Shown: positions 43,743 to 53,365, counted from the first letter of the stretch. The stretch: DNA of 64,000 nucleotides from Forficula auricularia (GCA_024734495.1 JALMQS010000153.1:5853294-5917293); one strand, 5' to 3'. Notes: generated by a model from the letters alone, not told the origin. A program made the numbers and translations.

Positions 43743-43837
43743 TATTTAACTAACTGTTAAGGGCAAGCTTAATGAAATAATAGAAATACAATTCAGTAAT
43801 CAGTCTCTTTAATCAGTCAAATATAAATAATAATAAT

Positions 43838-44195
43838 TGAATGTAATGGAAGGCGGCCCAGGGGTAGTGAGGAAAGAAAAAATTAACACATATCAAATAA
43901 GGTGTAATTTATTGGAATCCTTCCTCCTTTCCTTTCAAACGGACGTTTCATAGGATTTTCCCTCCTTCTTCAGGGTTTCAAAGGGTCAATGAATGAAACA
44001 AATAAAATGTTTCCTCCTTCATTGACCCTCTGCTAACCTGAGGAAAATCACAGGCGTCGGTTTGAAAGAGGAGAAGGGTTCCAATAAATTACACCTTATT
44101 GCTAATTTTTTCTTTCCCTACCTCTGGGCTGCCTTTCATTACATACAATAAAATTTCTACCAGTCCGTCTCTCTCCAGAGAAAATCTCGTTGCAA
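43838..44195. mobile_element. PLE-type foldback (GAAACGTCGG family), copy 2
   Basis: This is a relative of 35934-36285 with the same arm sequence. The left arm includes 'ggaatccttcctcctttcct' and a hammerhead-like block on the minus strand. The right arm is partly degraded. It is followed by 'ctaccagtccgtctctctcc'. Confidence 0.6.
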
Positions 44196-44436
44196 ATAAA
44201 TAATAATACAATACGTAAGTAGAATAACATACAACAATAGAAAAATATGCTTAATTAAAAATTTTAACTGTAAAAGTATCAAAACTTCCTTATAGCCTCG
44301 AATTCAAAATTATCGGAGCCGGAGGTGTAAAATCAATCGGAAGTTCCGACCTTTCGGAATCGGAGTCGAAGCTCCGGAACATCCCTAGTCTATACACTTA
44401 TAAAATAAAAAAAAAATAACACCTACTTTTTAATTA

Positions 44437-44510
44437 TTAGTTGAGCTACAATAAAACGCTTGAAGAGCCGAACGAGGCTCGCGAGCCGCAATTTGCCAAC
44501 CGTTGCTATA
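44437..44510 (-). mobile_element. Solo hAT-like terminus
   Basis: 'cttgaagagccgaacgaggc' and 'gcgagccgcaatttgccaac' resemble ends of animal hAT elements in minus orientation. Its partner end was not found. Confidence 0.35.
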
Positions 44511-44779
44511 TATTATTTTGTTTGATATTTTAGCGATTTTGACGGGGATTTTTTTATCCCCCCAATCGAATCTACCCTTCAAGGCAAAAGTCAACCCGAT
44601 TTCACTTGTGTATAGCGCAGAGTGGATATGTTTTTCGATTCTTACCCCATACCCTCTAGCACTAACCAAATATCTGATATATCCGATTCCTCTAAATCAA
44701 TTCTTTTAGTTTCATTTTTTTCTTCCTATATATGCCTTTATTTCTTTTCGTTTATATATTGAAAACTAAACTAACATGA

Positions 44780-44855
44780 GAAGAAAAAGCTGTTGAATCA
44801 TAAAGAGAAACAAAGAGGTTGTCCTCTGCTTGATAAAAAATACACATGTTTCGGC
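44780..44855 (+). repeat. PLE terminal-repeat remnant
   Basis: 'aatcataaagagaaacaaag' and 'aggttgtcctctgcttgat' match the repeat at 52010-52070. Confidence 0.45.
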
Positions 44856-44956
44856 GCCAACAAAGCCCAGAAGTTCTCAAAGAACCTTCAGTTACACATG
44901 CACCTCTCTGAAGATCCCAGCAAGCTTCATTTACTCTAAGCAAAGTACAACCAGTA

Positions 44957-45793
44957 GGGCAGAGATCGGGGAACTTTTTAGCCATTGCCCCAAAATATTT
45001 TTTCGTAGGTTACTGTTACCCCTACATTCTGTAAAGCAACAAATAGTAAGGTAAATGTATATTAAAAGAGAAAGAATTCAATCTTTAGGACAAATTCTAA
45101 GATTTTAGTAGAAATATCATTAAATTGCGATATCAAAGGGGATTCATCCCTCAGGAGTCGAACCTGAGAACTAACATGCTTTCCGGGCAGTCAATTCACA
45201 GTAAAAACATATAGTAAATTTAAAATTTTTTTTAACAGTGTAACAACAACGTCCTTCAGTCTATCAGAGCAATATACTCGTAAACTAAATAAGATTCAAA
45301 TTTGAAAAAATTACTATCGGCGAGAGATTTTTGTCTCCAGGGTGTGAGCTGATTGACTGACTGACCGGAAAGCATGTTAGTTCTCAAGTTCGACTCCTGA
45401 GGGATGAATCCCCCTCTGATATCGAAATTTAATAATATTTCTACTAAAATCTTAAATTTGTCCTAAGAGATTGAATTCTTTCTCTTTTAAAATATAATAC
45501 ATTGGTTAATTTGAACCCGAGCTGATTTTTGAAAAACATTCCAACTATTTTCAAAAAAAGATGTTCAAATCTTTAGTTTTATAAATGTATATTATTTATT
45601 ATTTATTGAATAAATTGGAATTTACATGAAAAAATATCTGTAAATAAATAAAAATTGTAAACATTAACATAATTCAAACTAAAATACTATAATAGTTTAT
45701 GAAATAGAAAATTTAAAAAAATGTCCTTATTACCCCCGATATTTTCATTGTTACCCCATTTGGGCTAATTTACCCCGGTTCCCCGACCGCTGT
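44957..45793. mobile_element. Non-autonomous hAT-like element
   Basis: The left end is CAGAGATCGGGGAACTTT and the right end is complementary: CCGGTTCCCCGACCGCTG. No clean 8-bp duplication is visible ('cagtaggg' versus 'tagttagg'). Inside, at 45063-45490, lies a foldback pair with a tRNA-like B box. A solo left end occurs at 15494. Confidence 0.5.
45063..45490. repeat. Foldback pair of tRNA-like SINE sequences
   Basis: The arms share 'gaaagcatgttagttctca', then 'ggttcgactcctgagggat' (B box region) and 'aatttgtcctaa'. The minus copy is at 45095-45200, the plus copy at 45350-45480. A further plus copy is at 49545-49690. Confidence 0.55.
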
Positions 45794-45799
45794 AGTTAG

Positions 45800-46175
45800 G
45801 GACTCTTTCTGTCGGCACCTTTGATCTTGACGTTCCATATTTCTAAATGTCCAGATAAAAGTAACAAATCAAGCCATAGGAGGCTGTAGCATAAGCTCTA
45901 AATGATGTTTAATGAATATGAACAATTTTAAAAACAACCGATTGTCACTATTTAATGATTGTTAAATTAATAGTTAAATAATGTTAGTTTTAGCCTATAA
46001 ATTTGTCAAAAGTAATCAAACAACATTTGAAATTTTAGTTCGAAAAATAAATGGAGGTTTTTTTTGAAACTTTTAGGTGGTCTATTCGCATATGATAAGG
46101 TGACCAGACGTCCCGCTTTTAGGTTTTTGCTTTCTAACTCTAGACGTCACGGTCCCCAAATGCAAATATTATTAA
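45800..46175. other. No gene recognised
   Basis: No recognised gene or repeat. Confidence 0.35.
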
Positions 46176-46179
46176 ATTG

Positions 46180-46268
46180 AAAGTTTTTGTGCCGAGGGTA
46201 GCAGAATTTTTATATATTGAAGGAGGCAATTATAGTTTCTTTGCCCTCTTCATCAGTCTATTAATATT
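46180..46268. repeat. PLE hammerhead-foldback remnant
   Basis: 'gccgagggtagcagaatttt' and 'attgaaggaggcaatt' then the minus-strand hammerhead front part 'ttgccctcttcatcagtcta'. Stem II has lost one strand, so the ribozyme is broken. Confidence 0.5.
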
Positions 46269-46269
46269 A

Positions 46270-46957
46270 TTATTTTAGTAATTTTATCCATTAATATTAT
46301 TAGATCGTCTCTAGTCAGAGAGTATTGAGATTCTTGGAAAAAGTTTTTTACTTTTCAAACAAGTTTTATATAAAAGTATGAAATTATATTAATTTTATTC
46401 GTTTTTGGGGCTACACAAATATAATTTGGGGCCCCTAGCTTATCCTTAATCGACCCTGTATAAGCAAGAGAGTAGTCCGGGAGGCGATTCAATTACCTCC
46501 CCCTTATAAAAATATAGTATGTTTGCTTTTTAATTTGAAATTATCTTAAAATAAATTCATTTTACTTTTCTATTTCTCAGACCAGCTTTGATACTAGCCT
46601 TTTTTTCATTTTTATGCGATAGTATGCGACTCGAAACAAGAAGAGGCACCCCTATAAATGTTGACAGACCATTGCATTTTGTACTTATTAATGTTTTTGT
46701 CAGATTATTTTTTAATTTTTTTAGTGTTCATTGTTTTATAAGATAATTTTAAAAACTATTGAATTAATAAATGGAATTTGTTTTTAATATTAGTTCAAAA
46801 TGAGGCAAAGTCAGCCAGGACCTCTACAATGAGCGCCAGCAGAAAATTAGGTTCGGGGGGCATAAAAATCTGGAACTGTCAAAAGAGCAGAGAGTCCCTT
46901 CTGGTTCTACTGTGCCCTTGAATTGAAGCTTAGAATTAACACCCAGTGCCAAAGATC
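46270..46957. other. No gene; sequence upstream of the BTB pseudogene
   Basis: No recognised repeat. The last 150 bases may be a former 5' untranslated region of the copied mRNA; this is inference. Confidence 0.3.
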
Positions 46958-47038
46958 ATGGGTACAACAGATCAACAATTCTGTTTAAGATGGAACAATC
47001 AACAAAGCACTCTGGTCCCCGTTTTCGATACCCTACTA

Positions 47039-48030
47039 CAGGGGTTCCCAACCGGTACGAGTACTGGTGACGGTACCACTGGTGGTACGCGGGAACGTTT
47101 CAGATGGTACGCGTGTACAACAGCCTTCACAGCCAGTGACAAAATAAACTCCTTCAAGAGAAAGTTGGTCCTGTTTTGTTCTACAAATACAGGAGGAGAA
47201 TTTATTTGCATTTCCCACTCTATCATCATTTTTTGAAGAAAATGAAATAACTCCAAAACCAGATGTGGTAGCAGATATCACTGTTCACTTGAAAGGCCTT
47301 CAAAAAAGCTTTAAGAAGTATTTCTCTGAAGATTATTCAAAAGTGGACTGGATCAGAAAACCTTTTTCGGGAACCTCACCAAATGAATTAGAACTAAAAG
47401 AAAGTTTTATCGATCTTACAGAAGATAGTTCCATGAAAGATTATTTTAAAGAGAAATCTTTGATTAACTTCTGGATCGGATGTAAAACCGAGTACCCTCT
47501 TTGATCTTCCAGCAAGCTCTGCTATTTTTGATGCCATTTGTTACGAGTTACTTGTTTGAGAGTGGATTTTCTGATCTCTTGTACATAAAAAATAAACATA
47601 TAAGCAGAATAAGTGTTGAAGAGGACTTAAGAGTGAAGATATGTTCCATTACTCCTAATGTTGATATTTTAATCACAGACAAATAACAACAAGTTTCGCA
47701 CTAAATACTATAAAAGTATATTTTGTATGATGATTAATTTTTGCTGAGTTTGTACTAATTTTTTATTTATATGTTTTTAGACCTATGGGTAATAAATAAA
47801 ACTGTAAATTAATATCATTTTATTTCTCCTTTATTATAAGCATGTTATAAATAAACAAATATCTAACCATTAAATATGAAGTTTTCTCAGGAATTTAATT
47901 CAAAAAAACCTTTGAACACTTTTAGAAGAGTAAATATTATACGTTTATTAAAATATTTAGGTTTGGTGGTACGCCAAAATTTCTCAAAAAGTCAAGTGGT
48001 ACGCAGGTGCAAAAAGGTTGGGAACCCCTG
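47039..48030 (+). mobile_element. hAT element with exact 8-bp duplication
   Basis: The element has inverted ends CAGGGGTTCCCAACC and GGTTGGGAACCCCTG (15 of 15 complementary). CCCTACTA is duplicated on both sides (47031-47038, 48031-48038). At 992 bp it is an internal-deletion derivative of a larger element. Confidence 0.95.
47265..47686 (+). pseudogene. hAT transposase C-terminal remnant
   Basis: Two frames, 47265-47504 and 47501-47686, together cover the C-terminal dimerisation region. Visible are LINFWIGCKTEYP, then FLMPFVTSYLFESGFSDL, IKNKHISRISVEEDLRVKI. The FWxxxxxEYP...PF.T.YLxE.GFS pattern and the following Arg/Leu helix are typical of hAT transposases of the ZBED5/SCAND3-like group. 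A frame shift lies near 47501. The N-terminal two thirds of the protein, with the zinc finger and most catalytic residues, are absent. Confidence 0.85.
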
Positions 48031-48434
48031 CCCTACTAGAAAGCGGAACTCGTCGATTGTACCCTAGCCGCAGAGGGCCAATACTTGAAGGCCCACAAAG
48101 TCGTCCTTTTGGTTTTCAGTCCATATTTCGTGGCATTATTAAGTCAACATTACGAAAAACATCCCATTGTGATATTGAAAGATGTAAAATTTCAAGAATT
48201 AAATGCAATGATGGACTATATGAACAGAGGCGAGGTGAATATCTTGGAAGATCAATTTGGAGCATTACTTAAGGCAGCCTAATCGTTGCAAATAAAAGGT
48301 CTCTCGGATAGCGGCGGAGGGGGTACAGAACCCTTGGAACCGAAAAAGGAAAATACTCAACAAAGTGCACCACCCAAAATATCAAGATCTCCTCGAGACA
48401 AAAAACCTCTCTCTGAATCTCAAAAGTATTACTA

Positions 48435-49338
48435 GGTGTTCTGGTTAATAATGTCCCTTTTTTCTAACAGATGGCATTTCGGTATTTTTCCACCAAACTC
48501 ATCCAAATATTTTTTTGGTTTTATAGTGTTGGTAATCACCTTTCAAACGGCATATAACATGTCAACATTCGGTTCATTTGTGTATGAGATATTGGCTTGT
48601 AAACATGGCGGATTTTGTGACGAAAAAGAGCATTTGCGGGAGGTGATGTTGCACTATTTTTTAATGAAGAAATCGGCTGCGGAAACGGCTCGTATTCTCG
48701 GGGGAGTTTATGGGGACCATGCTCCATCTGAAAAAAAATCTGCCAACGTTGGTTTGGACGGTTTCGAAGTGGTGATTTTGATGTGAACGGCAAGGAGCGC
48801 CCTGGACAGCCGAAAAAGTTTGAGGATGCTGACCTGGAGGACTTGCTGGCAGAAGATCCGCGCCAATCGCAAGGAATGCACTACAGACAACAATTGATCA
48901 ATTTGAATCATGCATTGATCGAAAAACGGCCGCAATGGGCTCGAAGACATGGACGTGTCATTTTGCTCCACGACAACGCTTCGTCGAACACCGCCAAATC
49001 GACGAAAGAAACCATCAAAGCGCTCGAATGGGAGGCCCTACCCCACCCGCCCTACTCTCCAGACCTCGCTCCATCGGATTACCATCTCTTTAGGTCAATG
49101 GCACACGGATTGGCTAACCAGCACTTCGCTAATTACGAAGAAGTGGCAAAATGGCTCGAATCTTGGCTCGCCTCGAAAGGGGAGAAATTCTACTGGGAGG
49201 GGATACACAATTTGCCGGATCGTTGGTCAAAAGGTGTAGAATCCGATGGTGCATACTTTGAATAAACCACTTTTGCCAGTTCTGAAAAAATTTGTGTTTT
49301 CCTCATGCCGAAAAAAGGACATTATTAACCGGCACATC
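48435..49338 (+). mobile_element. mariner element 2
   Basis: Its left end reads GGTGTTCTGGTTAATAATGT and its right end is the complement of GATGTGCCGGTTAATAATGT. TA flanks both ends (48433-48434, 49339-49340). At 904 bp it is shorter than full-length mariners (about 1.3 kb). Its TA target forms part of the last codon of the BTB pseudogene remnant. Confidence 0.9.
48600..49265 (+). pseudogene. mariner transposase pseudogene (internal deletion)
   Basis: The N-terminal helix-turn-helix region (KSAAETARILGGVYG) is followed by a frame shift, then GKERPGQPKKFEDADLEDLL and, from 48893, a joined C-terminal half: NLNHALIEKRPQWARRHGR, LLHDNASSNTAKSTKETIKA and SPDLAPSDYHLFRSMAHGL. The HDN and PSD aspartates are separated by 34 residues, the D34D spacing of mariners. 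The segment with the first catalytic Asp is missing (deletion at about 48890). The final residues GVESDGAYFE and a stop are intact. Dead but fairly young. Confidence 0.9.
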
Positions 49339-49439
49339 TAGTATAATATAAGCACAGAATTATTTTACGCCAGTATTCTATAACGGGAATTAAAAAATTT
49401 AGCTTAAAGTGAAAAAAAGTTTTTCATACAAGTCCTCTT

Positions 49440-49785
49440 TTTTAAATATAAAACTAAAGATTTGAGCATCTTTTTTTGAAAATTGTTGGAATGTTTTTCA
49501 AAAAATATATAATATATTGCGATTCAGAGTGATGTTTTTTGTTTCGAGGGTGTGAGCTGACTGCCCGGAAAGCATGTTAGTTCTCAGGTTCGACTCCTGA
49601 GGGGATGAATCCCCTCTGATATCGCAATTTAAATAATTTTTCTACTAAAATCTTAGAATTTGTCCTAAAGACTGAATTCTTTTTCTTTTAAAATACATCT
49701 TGGTTAATCTGAACCCGAGCTTAATTTTTGCAAAACATTCCAACTATTTTCAAAAAAAAGATGCTCAAATCTTTAGTTTTATTAT
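49440..49785. repeat. Foldback with tRNA-like SINE sequence
   Basis: Outer arms 49440-49505 and 49730-49785 are inverted ('aaactaaagatttgagcatc'). The plus strand between them has 'gcccggaaagcatgttagtt' and the B-box-like 'ctcaggttcgactcctgagg' (49560-49600). It is a third copy of the sequence at 45063-45490. Confidence 0.55.
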
Positions 49786-49880
49786 TATTATGTTTATTTT
49801 ACTTTTTGTTTTTACAAAGTTGCCGGGGTATTTACCCAAGGCAACAATTTATGTACAAAGGTTGTTATATATACAATATT
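49786..49880 (-). repeat. LINE 3' end (minus), candidate
   Basis: On the minus strand 'gttgccttgggtaaatac', 'cccggcaactttgtaaaaac' then a tail of AT-simple repeats (49786-49800). This is a form of non-LTR retrotransposon 3' end; the class is not known. Confidence 0.4.
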
Positions 49881-50340
49881 TACAAAGGAATTTAATGAAA
49901 GTCCAGCTTTATAGATTGAAATCAATGCATGACACTGGGTGGTTTACTGGAGACTCAAAAATTTTTGAACAATGTTCGCAGTTCCCAATAATGCGGCCTT
50001 CTGACAAGTTCTCATGGGTCCTTCGTCCAATTGAATTTTTGATTTTGCAACCTTCCATTCCTTCTTGACCAGACCATTAGCGTTACTCATTGATTTTTTT
50101 TTTATTTATAAAAGTATTGAGTGGCAAATCCATATTGCTCTATCTCTCTCTCTCACTAAATTAAACTAACTGTGGAGAAATATTTGCAAATTAAAGAGAG
50201 GAATGATTTCCATTAAAAATAAAAATAAAAAGTCAAATTGAGAAATAAATTAAAACGAATGGAAATGGCAGGGATTTTTTCCCACTATACAAAATTCAAC
50301 ATTGATCGATTATGGATTGAAGGGGAAGAGTCGGGATATT
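49881..50340. other. No gene recognised
   Basis: No clear coding region. It may include LINE 3' untranslated sequence upstream of 49786-49880. Confidence 0.3.
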
Positions 50341-50399
50341 TCCAGGAAAAATCATAGAATTATTATATATATGTTCAGTGAGGCTTCCGCGGATAGGTT

Positions 50400-50848
50400 C
50401 TATGTCATTAGAGGTTTTTCGGGTTTCTCCGCGTGGGTTTGAGAGTTTTACTCGACGTTTCGGCTCTCCTTTTGGAGCCACTTTCAAGAGAGGGGGTGGG
50501 TGGTCTACGTGGTCTTAACCTTGTAGTCCAAGGTTCGTTTTGCAGGGTGTCTTCCGAGTGAAATTCTTCAGTCGGAAGGTTGGGTAGATTTGGATATTTA
50601 GCAAGTTTTGGGTGTGTAAGTTATTGACACCTGTCAAGCAACAACAACACCCAAAACTTCCTAAATATCCAAATCTACCCAACCTTACGACTGAATAAAT
50701 TCACTCGGAAGACACCCTGAAAACGAACCTTGACTACAAGGTTAAGACCACGTAGACCGCCCACCCTCTCTTGAAAGTGGCTCCAAAAGGAGAGCCGAAA
50801 CGTCGAGTAAAACTCTCAAACCCACGCGGAGAACCCGAAAACCTCTAT

Positions 50849-50850
<2 letters not shown>
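50400..50850. mobile_element. Long palindrome of PLE-type terminal repeats
   Basis: Arms of about 200 bp (50402-50615 and 50648-50849) are near-perfect inverted copies. The right arm reads CTCTTGAAAGTGGCTCCAAA, AGGAGAGCC, GAAACGTCGAGT. This block is like PLE terminal repeats with GAAACGT, but its core is TTGAAAG rather than CUGAUGA. The palindrome is followed by (TA)n. Confidence 0.65.

Positions 50851-50908
<58 letters not shown>
50850..50908. repeat. (TA)n microsatellite
   Basis: About 28 uninterrupted TA units lie between the palindrome and the LINE 3' end. They may be the LINE's own tail. Confidence 0.9.
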
Positions 50909-50911
<3 letters not shown>

Positions 50912-51305
50912 GATACAAGAAGAAGTTGCACCAAAAAGGTACAACCTCTGTAGTCCGCATTGGACCCTTGTATCGTGAAGATAAGAAGAGATTTGGGGAT
51001 TGGGTCGGAGTCGAAGGTATCTGTGGATGCGGGTCTTGGAAGATTGAAGGTTATAAGTTGCTGGGAAGAGAGTTCCGGTCTCTAGATGTCATAGGGACAA
51101 ACGAATTGGCGAATGCGTTTGTTCGATTAGTATCCAATTTAAGCGCGTAGGGGTGTTGAATCTTAGGAAATCGTGTATTTCGCCCAAATGAAGCCTTTGG
51201 TGGGATTATTGATTTTATCTCGTCAGAACAAAAGTCATGGTAATATCTATAAAAAAGGGAAAGGGCGGAGACAGATTTACGATGGGCTAGGGCAGGAGTC
51301 GGCAA
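50909..51305 (-). pseudogene. LINE ORF2 C-terminal domain and 3' end
   Basis: The minus frame encodes AHRKSVSALSLFYRYYHDFC, SDEIKSIIPP, NTRFPKIQHPYALKL, FANSFVPMTSRDRNSLPSNL. This is the C-terminal block (HRRxVxALSLFYRYY ... RTARLWNSLP) found in many insect non-LTR retrotransposons after the reverse transcriptase. The copy is 5' truncated. Its 3' end has a short stem TTGTACC-tttt-GGTGCAA (50925-50945), then TA repeats. Confidence 0.75.
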
Positions 51306-51370
51306 CCTTTTGAGACGGAAGAGCCAAAAGTTACAATTTACAAAATTTCCCAGTTTTTAAAGAGCCACTA
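51290..51370 (+). mobile_element. Solo hAT-like terminus
   Basis: 'gcaggagtcggcaacctttt', 'agacggaagagccaaaagtt' resemble the ends of widespread animal hAT elements. No partner was recognised. Confidence 0.45.
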
Positions 51371-51582
51371 AAATTTTTGTTTCAATATTATGGTATTAGA
51401 TTAGGATTAGGTATATAAATTTGATTTTTGATTTAAAATAAATAGCTTTAAAATATGAAATAATATTTATTCATATAAAAACATACAAATGTTTCACACA
51501 AAACATATTAAAGTATTTTAGCTAACTCTGCTAGAATAAAAAAATAATCATCAAATAACTATAACTATTGAATATCATTATC

Positions 51583-51672
51583 ATCATTGAGTATACAGTT
51601 CTAAGACTGGTTTGACGCAACCACCCGTCTCCACTCGGCTCTGTCCCCCGCCAGCTGTTTGACCTCTCTAAA
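51583..51672 (-). repeat. SINE 3' fragment
   Basis: 'atcattatcatcattgagta', 'agactggtttgacgcaacca', 'ccgtctccactcggctctgt' resemble the 3' end of a common insect SINE with ATC-rich tail, in minus orientation. The 5' part is missing. Confidence 0.5.
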
Positions 51673-52005
51673 TGTCCCAGATTTTTATTTGTTAGTTGAC
51701 CTCTTACTTTACTTTTTATTATATTTATTTGCTATATCTTCTCCACGAGTTTGCCCTGAGAACGGCACCAATCCTAGCAGTTCTTCTTTTGGACCTTGGG
51801 ACGACATAGACCTGGCGAAAATGGTAGCTTGTGCCGTGTCTTTTATGTCACAAGACTCATCCATAGCAAGTGATAAACCCAGTTGATTAATTGCATGTTA
51901 CATTTGAAGACTTTCTACCAGTTCTATCTTGTACTGTTTTAGAAGATAATGGCAAATCTTTGATTTTCTTCATGATTTCAGTTTTGAATTAATTGAAAAG
52001 TTTTT
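51673..52005. other. No gene recognised
   Basis: No recognised protein or repeat. Confidence 0.35.
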
Positions 52006-52133
52006 GTTTTGCCGAGAGTAGCAGAGTTGTTGATTCACAAAGAGAAACAAAGAGGTTGTCCTCTGCTTGATGCAAATAAACATACACACATATATATATC
52101 GAGATGATATATCTGTATATATATTATTTATTT

Positions 52134-52182
52134 GTTTGAGACTATAGTTTCGAAGACTTGGTCTTCATCATCAGTCTTTCTT
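52134..52182 (-). ncRNA. Hammerhead ribozyme motif (minus strand)
   Basis: CTGATGA, then stem II TGAAGACCAAGTCTTC with a six-pair GAAGAC/GTCTTC helix, GAAA, CTATAG, GTC. All core bases are present. Stem III and the GTC site are identical to the foldback-family ribozymes at 3672 and 9833, while stem II differs. That covariation supports a conserved structure. Confidence 0.75.
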
Positions 52183-52332
52183 CAATTATAAATGTTTTTC
52201 ATGGAGTCAATATCATATGGATATTGAAAACTTGGTGTTCCTTCGTCACTGCTGGTCGGCTAGGATCTAATCAAGACATTCTATTCGGTTCACATTCAAA
52301 TATAACAATATGTTTCCCTTTCTCCTTTCTCC

Positions 52333-52659
52333 TTAAAAAGGCTGACAAAAGAAGGGTTTTTTCTTCAACCTAGTGTCGATTTCATATAGATAATATTTGA
52401 ATGTGTCCCTTAATGAATAATGTTTATTAATTTCCAGGCTTACCCATTTTTTCCGGCTATCCTGAACGACTTTTGAGGCGATTGCTGAACGATTTTTTGT
52501 CTTGATCTGTACATATTTTGGAGTTATATTTTCAGAAAGACAAGTTTTGTTGAACCAAATATTTTTGTTCGCTGTTGCGTATTTTAAGCGTAGTTTAAAA
52601 TACAGATTTAGAGCATCTTCTTCTGAGGCGTTCCTGATTTCCGATAAAGTCTCAAACAA
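52333..52659 (-). pseudogene. PLE N-terminal coding fragment
   Basis: The minus-strand frame encodes RNASEEDALNLYFKLRLKY, NKNIWFNKTCLSENITPKYV and KKWVSLEINKHYSLRD. It aligns with residues about 15-85 of the intact protein (DNASEAQQAVIYRRL..., NFFPKYIQVKI..., SWIKSDLKLWYSRRD). It stops before the reverse-transcriptase motifs. Confidence 0.75.
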
Positions 52660-52774
52660 ATAAATAATATATATACAGATATATCATCTCGATATATATG
52701 TGTGTATGTTTATTTGCATCAAGCAGAGGACAACCTCTTTGTTTCTCTTTGTGATTTCAGTTTTTTTTTCTTCT

Positions 52775-53365
52775 TCTTTTTCTTATTGTTAGCCTAAGAG
52801 CCTGTTTATTCCAGAGCGTCTTTCCATTGTTTTCTTGGACGGTCTCGTCTTCTTTTTCCTGTTGGGTTGTTGTCATGTACCTTCCTCAGCAGCCGGTCTT
52901 CGTTCATTCGAAGCCCCTAAAACCTTAGTAAATTGGATATTGAATTGTATCAAAGTTTCTGAGATTGGCTCGTGATCCCGGCTTCTTTTCCTTCTGCTCT
53001 GTTCTTTTCACGATGGAGGGGCCAGCCCATACAGGCCTTTAGGGGATCCACCTTCTGGTGTATCTCCTTCTCACATCAATATCATTAAAAAAAAAAAAAA
53101 AAAAAAAAAATACGTGTGCACTCCATTCTGTTCTTCTCCTTTGGACCCATAAGCTGACTTTTTGTATATTGCACTTTTCCCTAATATCTTCATTTTTTAC
53201 CCTGTCCATCCTTGCTTTACCCGCAATTCTGCGTAACGATTTCACCTCACAAACTTCCAATATGTCTCTTGTTTTTGCGGTGTACGTTCTTGTTTCGGCC
53301 GCATATGTCAAAATTGGTACGGAAATTTTTCTCATATATTTTTGTAGTCGCTTAAACGCCCTCAA
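52775..53365 (-). pseudogene. LINE reverse-transcriptase C-terminal fragment 2
   Basis: The upstream part (53365-53110, minus) encodes SVPILTYAAETRTYTAKTRD, EVKSLRRIAGKARMDRVKNE, DIREKCNIQKV and RRRTEWSAHV. The downstream part (52912-52780) encodes the basic tail. A SINE of about 190 bp separates the two. The homologue at 10790-11322 lacks the SINE. Confidence 0.8.
52915..53102 (+). mobile_element. SINE with LINE-like tail, copy 2, inserted in a LINE
   Basis: Its 3' end shares 'ttcacgatggaggggccagc', 'caggcctttaggggatccac' and a 'ggtgtatctccttctcacat' tail with copy 1 at 39780. A run of about 25 A follows. It lies in plus orientation inside a minus-strand LINE gene. Clear target duplications were not found. 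Confidence 0.6.

Larger units (their letters stand above)
43412..44387. mobile_element. Non-autonomous hAT element with nested insertions
   Basis: The 8-bp duplication GTCTATAC lies at 43404-43411 and 44388-44395. The ends read 'taggaatgctaagg' and 'ccggaacatcccta', imperfect inverted repeats. The interior has repeats of 'ggagtcgg'-type words near both ends (43440-43520, 44310-44375). A MITE (43537-43742) and a PLE foldback (about 43838-44195) lie inside. Confidence 0.7.
46958..48432 (+). pseudogene. BTB-domain (lola-like) pseudogene split by a hAT
   Basis: Before the insertion, codons 1-27 read MGTTDQQFCLRWNNQQS, then VFDTLL. After it come AHKVVLLVFSPYFVALL, IVILKDVKFQELNAMMDYMN, RGEVNILEDQFGALLKAA, then in frame after a stop SLQIKGLSDS. 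This is the BTB dimerisation domain of insect transcription factors, closest in my memory to lola (longitudinals lacking). Defects: the hAT at 47039-48030, a frame shift near 48050, and a TAA at 48280 where an acidic residue is expected. The sequence runs past the domain without an intron, which suggests a retrocopy. A mariner element follows at 48435. Confidence 0.8.
52010..52770 (-). mobile_element. Short PLE with inverted terminal repeats
   Basis: The arms at 52015-52140 and 52648-52765 are inverted copies containing 'gaggttgtcctctgcttgat' and 'tatatatcgagatgatatat'. Between them are a minus-strand hammerhead and a PLE N-terminal coding fragment. The reverse transcriptase core is deleted. 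It resembles a non-autonomous derivative with both ends preserved. Confidence 0.7.

Noticed and set aside
49700..50068. 122-residue open frame
   Set aside because: It runs through the end of a foldback and a LINE 3' region; no known domain, and likely chance.
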